Assembly (NCBI GenBank): GCA_023415545.1
Contig: JAEZKJ010000033.1
Coordinates: 1 to 12,468, forward strand
Source: Bacteroidota bacterium
GTDB lineage: Bacteria > Bacteroidota > Bacteroidia > Bacteroidales > Bacteroidaceae
Direction: 5' to 3'
DNA length: 12,468 nt
Shown: positions 6,511 to 12,468 of the stretch, one piece after another
Layout: each line of letters opens with the position of its first letter
How positions within the stretch are numbered: the first letter of the stretch is position 1
Position numbers and translations under genes: made by a program
Notes under the pieces: model-generated
What the model was told of the DNA's origin: nothing
The model's input: only the letters and a program-made list of their open reading frames with translations
Database searches by the model: none

Positions 6511-6927
6511 TTAATATCTTTTTGATTCCAGATATGATTGTAGAATTATTGTTGCACTGATTTCATCTACTAGAGCCTTATTCTGACGCGACTTTTTCTT
6601 TAGTCCTCCATCAAGCATCGCTTTATGTGCCAATACTGATGTGAATCTCTCATCGAAATATTCAACAGGTATATTAGGAACTTTCTTTTTAAGCTGATTA
6701 ACAAACGGAATGATAGATTTCATATTGTCAGAATCCTCATTATTCATTGTTTTAGGATGGCCAACAATTATTCTTTCTACCTTTTCTTTGGAAATATAAT
6801 CAAGAATGAATTTCATCAACTCATTCGTTGCAACAGTTGTTAGTCCATTTGCTATAATCTGCAAAGAGTCAGTTACAGCAATACCTGTGCGTTTTTTCCC
6901 AAAATCAATAGCTAATATTCTACTCAT
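6511..6927 (-). CDS. ruvX: YqgF/RuvX-family RNase H-like nuclease
   Basis: This family is annotated as putative Holliday-junction resolvase and in E. coli as the pre-16S rRNA 5'-end maturation nuclease. From the ATG at 6927 the product is 138 residues, the normal family length. It starts MSRILAIDFGKKRTGIAVTD, with catalytic D8 on the first strand of the RNase H fold. VGHP (55-58), DERFTS (92-97) and the C-terminal D121 (in VDEISATIILQSYLE) complete the conserved set. An in-frame ATG at 7011 would add 28 hydrophobic, non-conserved residues and was rejected; that extension would also start inside the upstream terminator hairpin. Only 12 nt separates the gene from def. It is the first gene of the minus-strand string that runs to rplT, and it lies just after a strong terminator, so a promoter should lie in 6928-7000. 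Confidence 0.95.
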   Translation of the reverse strand: MSRILAIDFGKKRTGIAVTDSLQIIANGLTTVATNELMKFILDYISKEKVERIIVGHPKTMNNEDSDNMKSIIPFVNQLKKKVPNIPVEYFDERFTSVLAHKAMLDGGLKKKSRQNKALVDEISATIILQSYLESKRY

Positions 6928-6935
6928 ATATTTTA

Positions 6936-6943
6936 CAAAAATA
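6936..6943 (-). promoter_or_regulatory. candidate ruvX promoter -7 box
   Basis: TATTTTTG on the minus strand matches TAnnTTTG, 8 nt before the ruvX ATG, which would give a nearly leaderless mRNA. No -33 TTTG is present at the right distance. A promoter is required here because a terminator lies directly upstream. Confidence 0.35.
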
Positions 6944-7000
6944 CAAATTAATTCATTGAGAAGTAATATAGATAGATTAAAATATCTTTTTAATGACAAA

Positions 7001-7047
7001 TAATAAAACAATAATCCTGCTTTATCTTGGTAATAAAGCAGGATTAT
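7001..7047 (-). terminator. intrinsic terminator after the MaoC-like gene
   Basis: A perfect 15-bp stem (7033-7047 with 7011-7025) with a 7-nt loop (7026-7032) is followed on the minus strand by a U-rich stretch (TGTTTTATTA, 7010 to 7001). It begins 36 nt past the MaoC-like stop and separates that gene from ruvX. The stem is unusually long, and an outer imperfect inverted repeat (6979-6993 with 7053-7066) flanks it. Confidence 0.8.
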
Positions 7048-7083
7048 ATAGTTTAAAAGATATTTTGTTTTAAAAAATTCATA

Positions 7084-7548
7084 TTAATTAAAATAGTATA
7101 AGAATATTGCAATACCCTCAATAGCTTTCTTTGGCTGATCTTTAATCTCGATAACAAATTTTATTTCAGCTTTTGCTACCCCACGTAAGTTTTGCAAAGA
7201 TTGTAATGAAGCAACCAATCGAATACTTTGCCCTGCAAGAACAGGTTGCCCATATTTCATTTTATCCATTCCATAGTTTATCATCATCTTCAAATTATTA
7301 ACCTCAATAATTTGATTCCATAAATATGGAAGCATAGATAAAGTTAAATAGCCATGAGCAATAGTACTATGAAAAGGGCTATCTTTTTCTGCTTTTTCCG
7401 GATCAACATGGATCCATTGATGATCTAGAGTTGCATCAGCAAAAAGATTTATTCTTTCCTGTGATAGAGTAACATAATCAGACTCTCCTATCTTCTGACC
7501 AACCATCTTCTCAAAATCTTCATATGAATTTATAATCAACTTATTCAT
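7084..7548 (-). CDS. MaoC-like hot-dog-fold dehydratase/hydratase
   Basis: This is likely an (R)-specific enoyl-CoA hydratase-type protein, a family that adds water to trans-2-enoyl-CoA or performs the reverse dehydration. The 154-residue product carries the hydratase signature: FADATLDHQWIHVDPEKA (residues 36-53) with the catalytic pair D42 and H47, then the A64-H65-G66 turn in PFHSTIAHGYLTLSMLPYL. The remaining strands fit a single hot-dog domain, and the length is typical of stand-alone MaoC-like hydratases. The substrate cannot be told from sequence; no fatty-acid genes lie nearby to help. It appears to be a single-gene unit, with candidate -7 boxes upstream and a strong terminator downstream. 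The ATG at 7548 gives MNKLIINSYEDFE, which fits the family start. Confidence 0.9.
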   Translation of the reverse strand: MNKLIINSYEDFEKMVGQKIGESDYVTLSQERINLFADATLDHQWIHVDPEKAEKDSPFHSTIAHGYLTLSMLPYLWNQIIEVNNLKMMINYGMDKMKYGQPVLAGQSIRLVASLQSLQNLRGVAKAEIKFVIEIKDQPKKAIEGIAIFLYYFN

Positions 7549-7581
7549 AATATTACATTTAAATATTAGCTAATTTTAAAG

Positions 7582-7589
7582 CAAAAGTA
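7582..7589 (-). promoter_or_regulatory. candidate promoter -7 box for the MaoC-like gene
   Basis: TACTTTTG on the minus strand matches TAnnTTTG, 33 nt before the start codon. A TTTA about 21 nt upstream is a poor -33 box. A second match, TACATTTG (7628-7635), lies further upstream and is an alternative. Confidence 0.35.
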
Positions 7590-7675
7590 ATTGATTTTAC
7601 TTAATTAAACTAAAACTGAAAATCATGCAAATGTAGTTTTATATTAGAAATAATAAATTGGTGATATTAAAAAAA

Positions 7676-7882
7676 TCAATATTTAACCATTTTACTTGGT
7701 AAACCTGACCAAGAACAGCCAAGACAATAAACTACAGAAAGGTCAAATCCATCAAGCGACTCTTCAGGATTTTTAGGTACGATTTCCTTTTTTTCATTTA
7801 CATATACCAAACGTCTTTCATTTAAATCATTCTTTACAAACATTGCAGCAATTCTGCATTGTGGACACACTAATTTTTTCAT
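7676..7882 (-). CDS. small zinc-ribbon protein, function unknown
   Basis: The 68-residue product begins MKKLVCPQCR and carries two CxxC knuckles, C6/C9 (CPQC) and C53/C56 (CLGC), about 43 residues apart. This spacing suits a single zinc ribbon. The middle is charged (NDLNERRLVYVNEKKEIV), and the C-terminus is short and basic. I do not recognise a named family. In-frame ATGs further upstream (at 7915 and 7963) would add hydrophobic residues unlike the rest, and the ATG at 7882 places the first knuckle at the N-terminus as usual, so I prefer it. The gene is divergent from the RluA-family gene, with 98 nt between the two start codons, and lies 127 nt upstream of the MaoC-like gene. Possible roles include nucleic-acid or protein binding; none is shown. 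Confidence 0.7.
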   Translation of the reverse strand: MKKLVCPQCRIAAMFVKNDLNERRLVYVNEKKEIVPKNPEESLDGFDLSVVYCLGCSWSGLPSKMVKY

Positions 7883-7963
7883 AAGAGGTTTAATTATAAT
7901 AGTAGTTAAACTCATTTTTGTAAATACAACAATAAAAATAAATAAATGATTCTGATATATCAC

Positions 7964-7971
7964 TATTTTTG
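7964..7971 (+). promoter_or_regulatory. candidate promoter -7 box for the RluA-family gene
   Basis: TATTTTTG matches TAnnTTTG and lies 9 nt before the ATG at 7981, which would leave a leader of only a few nucleotides. The surrounding 13-mer (7964-7976) is identical to the one upstream of thrS. No clear -33 TTTG is present. Confidence 0.4.
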
Positions 7972-7980
7972 CATCAAGTT

Positions 7981-9621
7981 ATGATACACTATTATAAAAA
8001 TAACATAAAGAATATCTCTTTACCCGAGAAATTCACCTACCCTTTTAACTACACACCTCATCAACTTTGCATGACAGCAGCTGAGGAGGTAAAGAGTTAT
8101 TTGCATACTATAACCCCATATCCTAAAGATATAAGGGCTGGTAAAATGTTTGGTGTATTAGTAGTAAAAGATAAAAGCAGTAATTTAGGTTATTTAGCTG
8201 CCTATTCTGGTAATATTAATTGTGAAGAAATAAAATCTTTCTTCGTTCCACCGGTATATGATCTTTTATCTCCTACATCTTTTTTCAAAGAAGAAGAAAA
8301 AAAGATTATAAACATAAATCAACAAATATTCTTGTTAGAAAGTAATGAAGAGTTTCAAAAGATGAAATCTCAATTAGAGATTATGAAACTTGAAAACAAA
8401 AAGATAATCGAACGAGAAAAAGAGATTCTAAAAACAAGAAAAGAGGAAAGAGATAAAATAAGAGAGAATAATTTAGTTAACGAAATAGATGAAAAAGAGT
8501 TAATTAAAGAGAGTCAGTTTCAAAAGGCTGAATTTAAAAGATTAGTAAAGAGATTAACTGATAGCGAGAACAAACTTGTCAACGAAATTAATGCTATTGA
8601 AAAAGAAATTCTCTTTTTAAAAGATAAAAGAAGAAAAGATTCAGAGTCTTTACAAAAAAGAATATTCTCTGAATTCAAGTTTTTGAATGCCATTGGTGAG
8701 GAAATGGATTTATGGAGCATATTTTCTTCAACCCCCTCAAAAACTCCTCCTGCAGGAGCCGGTGAATGTGCTGCGCCAAAACTTTTGCAATATGCATTTC
8801 TTCATTCATTAACTCCAATTGCTATGGCTGAATTTTGGTTAGGAGATTCTCCACAAAATGAGGTCCGACATGAAGGTCTGTTTTATCCGGCCTGCATGGG
8901 AAAATGTAAGCCTATACTTTCTCATATGCTAAAGGGATTGAATGTTGAGGATAATCCGGCCTCTTTGAAAAGAGGAAACGAACTTGAAATACTTTTTGAA
9001 GATGAATATCTTTTAGCAATAAACAAGCCTTCAGGTATGTTATCTGTCTCTGGAAAAGAGAGTAATGAATCAGTTGAAAGCTTGGTACGGAAATTATACC
9101 CATCCTTATCAGCTCCCTTTATCGTACATAGATTAGATATGGCAACTTCTGGAGTAATGATTATAGCAAAGAATAAAAATATTCATAAAATACTTCAGCA
9201 AAAATTTATTTCCAGGGAGGTTAAAAAGAGATATATAGCCATTCTTGATGGCACTATAGATGAGAAACAGGGATTTATAAAATTACCTTTATCACCCGAT
9301 TACTACGATAGACCAAGACAAAAAGTAGATTTTGAAAATGGTAAAATAGCAATAACAAGATATAAGGTAACTAACGAGTTTAAGCGTGATAACAAAATGT
9401 ATTCTAGAATTGAGTTATATCCTATAACAGGTAGAACGCATCAGCTTAGAGTACATTGTGCTCATAAAGATGGATTAAACACTCCTATTCTTGGTGATGA
9501 ACTTTACGGAAGAAAAGATTCCAGATTATTTCTTCACGCCCAAAGAATAGAGTTCAAACATCCTGTTACTCAAAAAAATATCATTATTGAAAAGCAAGAA
9601 AAATTTTGGAGTAATGAGTAA
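7981..9621 (+). CDS. long RluA-family pseudouridine synthase
   Basis: This enzyme isomerises uridine to pseudouridine in rRNA and/or tRNA. The C-terminal part (about 334-546) is a full RluA catalytic domain: LFEDEYLLAINKPSGMLSV, the motif HRLDMATSG (383-391) with catalytic D386, then RYIAILDG and GRTHQLRVH. There is no S4 domain. The N-terminal 330 residues are unusual. A short globular part (1-100) is followed by a Lys/Glu-rich coiled coil (about 103-235) and a conserved-looking segment PPAGAGEC (256-263), which runs on through LLQYAFLHSLTPIAMAEFW and RHEGLFYPACMGKC and contains three cysteines. I recall long homologues of this kind in Bacteroidota and Vibrio-type proteobacteria, annotated as acting on 23S rRNA U746 or tRNA U32; the target here is inferred. 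The ATG at 7981 is preferred over an upstream in-frame TTG (7969) that falls inside the likely promoter. The stop overlaps the next gene by 8 nt. Confidence 0.93.
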   Translation: MIHYYKNNIKNISLPEKFTYPFNYTPHQLCMTAAEEVKSYLHTITPYPKDIRAGKMFGVLVVKDKSSNLGYLAAYSGNINCEEIKSFFVPPVYDLLSPTSFFKEEEKKIININQQIFLLESNEEFQKMKSQLEIMKLENKKIIEREKEILKTRKEERDKIRENNLVNEIDEKELIKESQFQKAEFKRLVKRLTDSENKLVNEINAIEKEILFLKDKRRKDSESLQKRIFSEFKFLNAIGEEMDLWSIFSSTPSKTPPAGAGECAAPKLLQYAFLHSLTPIAMAEFWLGDSPQNEVRHEGLFYPACMGKCKPILSHMLKGLNVEDNPASLKRGNELEILFEDEYLLAINKPSGMLSVSGKESNESVESLVRKLYPSLSAPFIVHRLDMATSGVMIIAKNKNIHKILQQKFISREVKKRYIAILDGTIDEKQGFIKLPLSPDYYDRPRQKVDFENGKIAITRYKVTNEFKRDNKMYSRIELYPITGRTHQLRVHCAHKDGLNTPILGDELYGRKDSRLFLHAQRIEFKHPVTQKNIIIEKQEKFWSNE

Positions 9622-9937
9622 AATAAACAGAGAAAAGAGAGTTATTGAGACAATGATAAAACTATATTGTCAAAAGAAAGAGGGCAATAAGCATCTTTGC
9701 AAAGAGTGTGAAGAGGTAATAAACTATGCCCTCAAAAGATTAGATAACTGTAAATTCGGCGAGGAAAAACCAACTTGCCGACTATGCCCTATACATTGTT
9801 ACAATCCACAAATGAAGAGTAAAATACGAGATATTATGCGTTTCTCGGGACCTAGATTAATTATATATCACCCCCTATTTGCCATTGAACATTCAATCAG
9901 GGAATTATTGTTTACTCCAAAATCCAGGATAAAATAG
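9614..9937 (+). CDS. ygbA: YgbA-family (nitrous oxide-stimulated promoter) cysteine-rich protein
   Basis: This is a small cytoplasmic protein related to E. coli YgbA, which is controlled by the nitric-oxide sensor NsrR and linked to nitrosative stress; its biochemical role is not settled. The 107 residues show the family pattern: RVIETMIKLYC (9-19), KHLCKECEEVINYAL (26-40), C46, and KPTCRLCPIHCY (52-63). Then come MRFSGPRLIIYHPLFAIEH (75-93). The seven cysteines (19, 29, 32, 46, 55, 58, 62) could bind a metal or an iron-sulfur cluster, which is inference. The ATG at 9614 overlaps the last 8 nt of the upstream pseudouridine synthase gene, so translation is probably coupled. An in-frame upstream ATG (9587) was rejected because it precedes the family's usual start. 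The 3' end overlaps the convergent trkH by 33 bp. Confidence 0.88.
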   Translation: MSKINREKRVIETMIKLYCQKKEGNKHLCKECEEVINYALKRLDNCKFGEEKPTCRLCPIHCYNPQMKSKIRDIMRFSGPRLIIYHPLFAIEHSIRELLFTPKSRIK

Positions 9938-11374
9938 AAGCAGAACACTAAAAAGTTCCAACCTTCCAACTAGCATAAGAAAAGAGGTAAGCCATTTTGC
10001 AACTTCAGGCAAAGAACTCCAACTATTTACCGAGCCATATACACCTAATGCAGGACCTGTATTTCCTAAACATGAAATAGAAAGGCCAAAAGCTTCAGTA
10101 AACTCTATTCCACAACATAATAGTAGAAACCATCCGGCTAAAAGGACTATTAAATAGAATATTATAAAAGTCTTTATACCACTTAACACACTAGGTGATA
10201 CAACACCATGATTCATTCGAACGGGTAATACAGCTACCGGGTGGATCAACTTTTTAAACTCATTACGAACGCTTTTAAATATAGCGGCAACTCTGTAGAT
10301 TTTGACACCTCCTGATGTTGAACCTCCACAACCTCCAATAGACATTGCTACAATAAAAATAATCCAAGTATATTGAGGCCAAAGACTATAATCTTCAGTA
10401 ATAAATCCGCATGATGATTGTATGGAAACTATTTGGAATAATGAAGTTCTAAATGCATTTTCAATATTATAATCCATGAAAAAGTAGAGAGAAAACATAA
10501 TTATTGCAGTCATAACAGCAATTATTCCCAAAAAGTATTTTATCTCGGTATCATGGATAATTTTTGAAAACTTACCTTTAATGCAAAGGAAATATACAGA
10601 AAAATTAATTGATGAAAGGAACATGAATATAATAGTAACATACTCTAAATACGAAGAGTTCCAATATGCTATACTATTCTGCTTTGTTGAATATCCACCC
10701 GTAGAAGTTGTAGTAAGAGAATGACATATAGAATCAAATACATCCATTCCACCTAAGTAAAAAAGAACTGCAGCTATTATTGTTAAAACAATGTATACAA
10801 TCCACAATCTATTGGCTGTACTTGATATTTTAGGGTGAATTCTATCATGAACTGTTCCGGTATATTCAGCAGAGAAAAATTGTAAAGTACCTCCTGTAAA
10901 TATCGGTAAAACAGCAATAGTAAAGATTACAATACCCAAACCTCCAATCCACTGAGTAAGGCTTCTCCAAAAAAGAATGCCATATGGTAGCGACTCTAAA
11001 TCATCTAAAATAGTAGCTCCGGTTGTTGTAAAGCCCGAAATTGTTTCAAAAAAAGCATCTGTTATATTCGGTATATACCCTCCTAAATAGTAGGGCATCA
11101 TTCCAAAGAGCGAGAATAATACCCAAGTCAATGATACAACTAGGTAACCATCACGTCGAGATATTTTGGTACTTGCATTTTTGCTAAACAACAAGAAAAT
11201 AGAACCTACAGAGATATTAATTAGAATTGAATATAAAAAATATATGTAATCGTTTCCTTTATATAATATTGATACTAAAGCACATATTAGGAAGAAAAAT
11301 GCTTCTACATGTAAAAGTATACCTATAACTTTAGCAATCATCTTATAATTTAATAATCCTGTATGTCTATCCAT
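9905..11374 (-). CDS. trkH: TrkH-family potassium uptake protein
   Basis: This inner-membrane subunit forms the ion pathway of a Trk/Ktr-type K+ transporter. The 489 residues contain the four pore loops of the SKT fold: SGFTTTGAT (113-121), TTSTGGYST (222-230), SSCGFITED (320-328) and CLGNTGPAL (435-443). Each has the selectivity glycine, and hydrophobic helices lie between them. The GGCGGSTSGGVK loop (347-358), the R471-containing GRLELF and the C-terminal FYPGFW are also typical. Length is normal for TrkH. A cytoplasmic TrkA/KtrA-type nucleotide-binding partner would normally regulate it, but no such gene is in the window. The upstream 5'-nucleotidase gene ends 20 nt before the ATG at 11374, so the two probably share a transcript. 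The last 11 codons (including stop) overlap, on the opposite strand, the end of the YgbA-family gene, and no terminator is visible between them. Confidence 0.96.
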   Translation of the reverse strand: MDRHTGLLNYKMIAKVIGILLHVEAFFFLICALVSILYKGNDYIYFLYSILINISVGSIFLLFSKNASTKISRRDGYLVVSLTWVLFSLFGMMPYYLGGYIPNITDAFFETISGFTTTGATILDDLESLPYGILFWRSLTQWIGGLGIVIFTIAVLPIFTGGTLQFFSAEYTGTVHDRIHPKISSTANRLWIVYIVLTIIAAVLFYLGGMDVFDSICHSLTTTSTGGYSTKQNSIAYWNSSYLEYVTIIFMFLSSINFSVYFLCIKGKFSKIIHDTEIKYFLGIIAVMTAIIMFSLYFFMDYNIENAFRTSLFQIVSIQSSCGFITEDYSLWPQYTWIIFIVAMSIGGCGGSTSGGVKIYRVAAIFKSVRNEFKKLIHPVAVLPVRMNHGVVSPSVLSGIKTFIIFYLIVLLAGWFLLLCCGIEFTEAFGLSISCLGNTGPALGVYGSVNSWSSLPEVAKWLTSFLMLVGRLELFSVLLLFYPGFWSKQ

Positions 11375-11394
11375 AATGACTTACCTTAGAAAAA

Positions 11395-12468
11395 TTAATT
11401 CAACAGAAATTTTCTATCATTAATTGTTACTTTATTATAAAGTTCTTCTGGGATAAACTTCCAATTATTCATCTGAGGAACATTTATATTTTTCTTATTT
11501 TTTATGTACTCCATTAAGTAGAATCTCATATCCCTATCAGTAGACCAAATTACTCTTTTTGGCAAATCATCTTTAACTATTCCAGAGCCATTTGTTAAAA
11601 TCTCTCCACCTCCATTTCCACGATATGAGTTTATAGCTACTTTATATATTGAGTCTAAATGAAAAGCTTTTCCATTACTCATAGAATGAATAACAACTCT
11701 ACTTCCTATAGGTTTTGTAATATCAACAACATAATCTATTCCAGCAGCCGAATCAAAATTGAAAGATGGATATTTTAATGATTTTTTACCACCTTCCTCC
11801 TTTATAAGCAACAACTGCTCACTCTCATCGCTTACTGTATTTATCCATTTAGAATATGAGTATTCAAGGTAATCTTGTATCTCCTTTCCCGAAAGAGTCA
11901 TTACATATAACAGATTTTCATAGCTATAAAGTTTAAACATATCGCTTACGAAGATATCTCCTTTTTCAATTTTTGAATCAAAAGATAAAGGTGCTGCAAA
12001 AGAGATGTCTGCTCCTGAAACTTTCATCTGTAAATCATGAAGAATATTAATAAAACCACTAGGTCCTAAGAATGTCTCTTTTGCTGATATTGTTGATGAT
12101 ATATTGCCTATTTTCTTAGAGACAAAATCATACACTAGATTATATTGTTTAGAGAACTCAGACATAAAATTTTTGTCAGGTTCATAATCATTCATATTAA
12201 CCAACTCACCCTTAACTGTTTTTTCTACAACCTTTTTGTCTCTTAATAGGAAATCAATAGTAATATTGGCTACATAATTGGCCCTACTTCCGGGATTTGC
12301 CATTAACACTTTCTCACCATCCACATTTTCAATTTCGGTGCAAACCTCCCTATGATCATGCCCATAAAGGACAACATCAAACCCAGGAACATTCTTTGCT
12401 ACCTGAAGAGATGCATTCTCAACAATATTATTCAATATACTGCCACTATTACCCGAGTGAAACATTCC
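11395..12468 (-). CDS. 5'-nucleotidase/2',3'-cyclic phosphodiesterase (N-terminus cut by window edge)
   Basis: This is the C-terminal 357 or so residues of a UshA/CpdB-type nucleotidase, which dephosphorylates nucleotides or cyclic nucleotides, usually outside the cytoplasm. The open frame runs off the right edge. The first in-frame ATG (12465) is internal, since the metallophosphatase core is already under way (FHSGNSG). The visible part of that domain has the metal-binding YGHDH (about 34-38) and NPGSRANYV (about 57-65). The 5'-nucleotidase C-terminal domain follows (about 115-325), including the nucleotide-binding FNFDSAAGIDYVVD and YRGNGGGE. The signal peptide and the N-terminal metal ligands (DxH, GNHD) must lie outside the window. 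Substrate choice between 5'-nucleotides and cyclic nucleotides cannot be decided. trkH follows after 20 nt. Confidence 0.92.
   Translation of the reverse strand, partial: GMFHSGNSGSILNNIVENASLQVAKNVPGFDVVLYGHDHREVCTEIENVDGEKVLMANPGSRANYVANITIDFLLRDKKVVEKTVKGELVNMNDYEPDKNFMSEFSKQYNLVYDFVSKKIGNISSTISAKETFLGPSGFINILHDLQMKVSGADISFAAPLSFDSKIEKGDIFVSDMFKLYSYENLLYVMTLSGKEIQDYLEYSYSKWINTVSDESEQLLLIKEEGGKKSLKYPSFNFDSAAGIDYVVDITKPIGSRVVIHSMSNGKAFHLDSIYKVAINSYRGNGGGEILTNGSGIVKDDLPKRVIWSTDRDMRFYLMEYIKNKKNINVPQMNNWKFIPEELYNKVTINDRKFLLN

Noticed and set aside
6928..7011. 28-residue N-terminal extension of RuvX
   Set aside because: The conserved RNase H strand starts at MSRILAIDFG; the extension is not conserved-looking and would begin in the upstream terminator.
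7658..7690. Weak inverted repeat at the end of the zinc-ribbon gene
   Set aside because: Only about 5 AT pairs plus a few outer pairs, with the T run in the loop; not convincing as a terminator.
8520..9103. Two short open frames antisense to the RluA-family gene
   Set aside because: They mirror the coiled-coil and catalytic-domain coding sequence and show no domain or promoter of their own.
1..12468. CRISPR array, tRNA, insertion sequence, prophage or defence genes
   Set aside because: No regularly spaced repeats, cloverleaf, transposase, integrase or defence-type domains were found by reading both strands; the gene content is housekeeping and transport.

Overview
The window looks like a conserved core-genome segment of an AT-rich member of the order Bacteroidales (phylum Bacteroidota). 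The evidence is: Bacteroidota-type promoter boxes (TAnnTTTG) and an almost complete lack of Shine-Dalgarno sequences; housekeeping proteins of Bacteroidales type; a periplasmic TPR protein inside the thrS/def gene string; and, downstream of rplT, a structured RNA that fits the Bacteroidales-1 motif, a 6S-like RNA. I cannot name the genus from sequence alone.

Layout. Positions 1-469 hold no protein gene. They carry a small RNA on the minus strand with its own promoter (302-333), a long closing helix, a central bubble, an apical hairpin and an intrinsic terminator (49-91). The rplT terminator (411-442) lies between this RNA and rplT. From 470 to 6927 there is one minus-strand string, in transcription order ruvX, def, a TPR protein, thrS, infC, rpmI, rplT. 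This joins recombination/rRNA maturation, removal of the N-terminal formyl group, threonine charging, translation initiation and two 50S proteins. Short spacers upstream of infC, rpmI and rplT each carry an RNA hairpin, and infC seems to have its own promoter, so L20-type autoregulation is possible but unproven. A strong terminator (about 7001-7047) isolates this string from the next minus-strand unit, a MaoC-like hot-dog hydratase (7084-7548). A 68-residue zinc-ribbon protein (7676-7882, minus) follows.

From 7981 the plus strand carries a long RluA-family pseudouridine synthase with a coiled-coil N-terminal extension. Its stop overlaps by 8 nt the start of a YgbA-family ('nitrous oxide-stimulated promoter') cysteine-rich protein. 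That gene converges on trkH and shares 33 bp of coding sequence with its 3' end. trkH (minus) lies 20 nt downstream of a truncated 5'-nucleotidase/cyclic-nucleotide phosphodiesterase gene that runs off the right edge.

Overall this is mostly translation and RNA-modification housekeeping. I found no CRISPR array, tRNA, insertion sequence, prophage or defence island. The items most worth a second look are the 6S-like RNA, the hairpins in the infC-rpmI-rplT spacers, the coding overlap between the YgbA-family gene and trkH, and the unexplained N-terminal half of the RluA-family enzyme.
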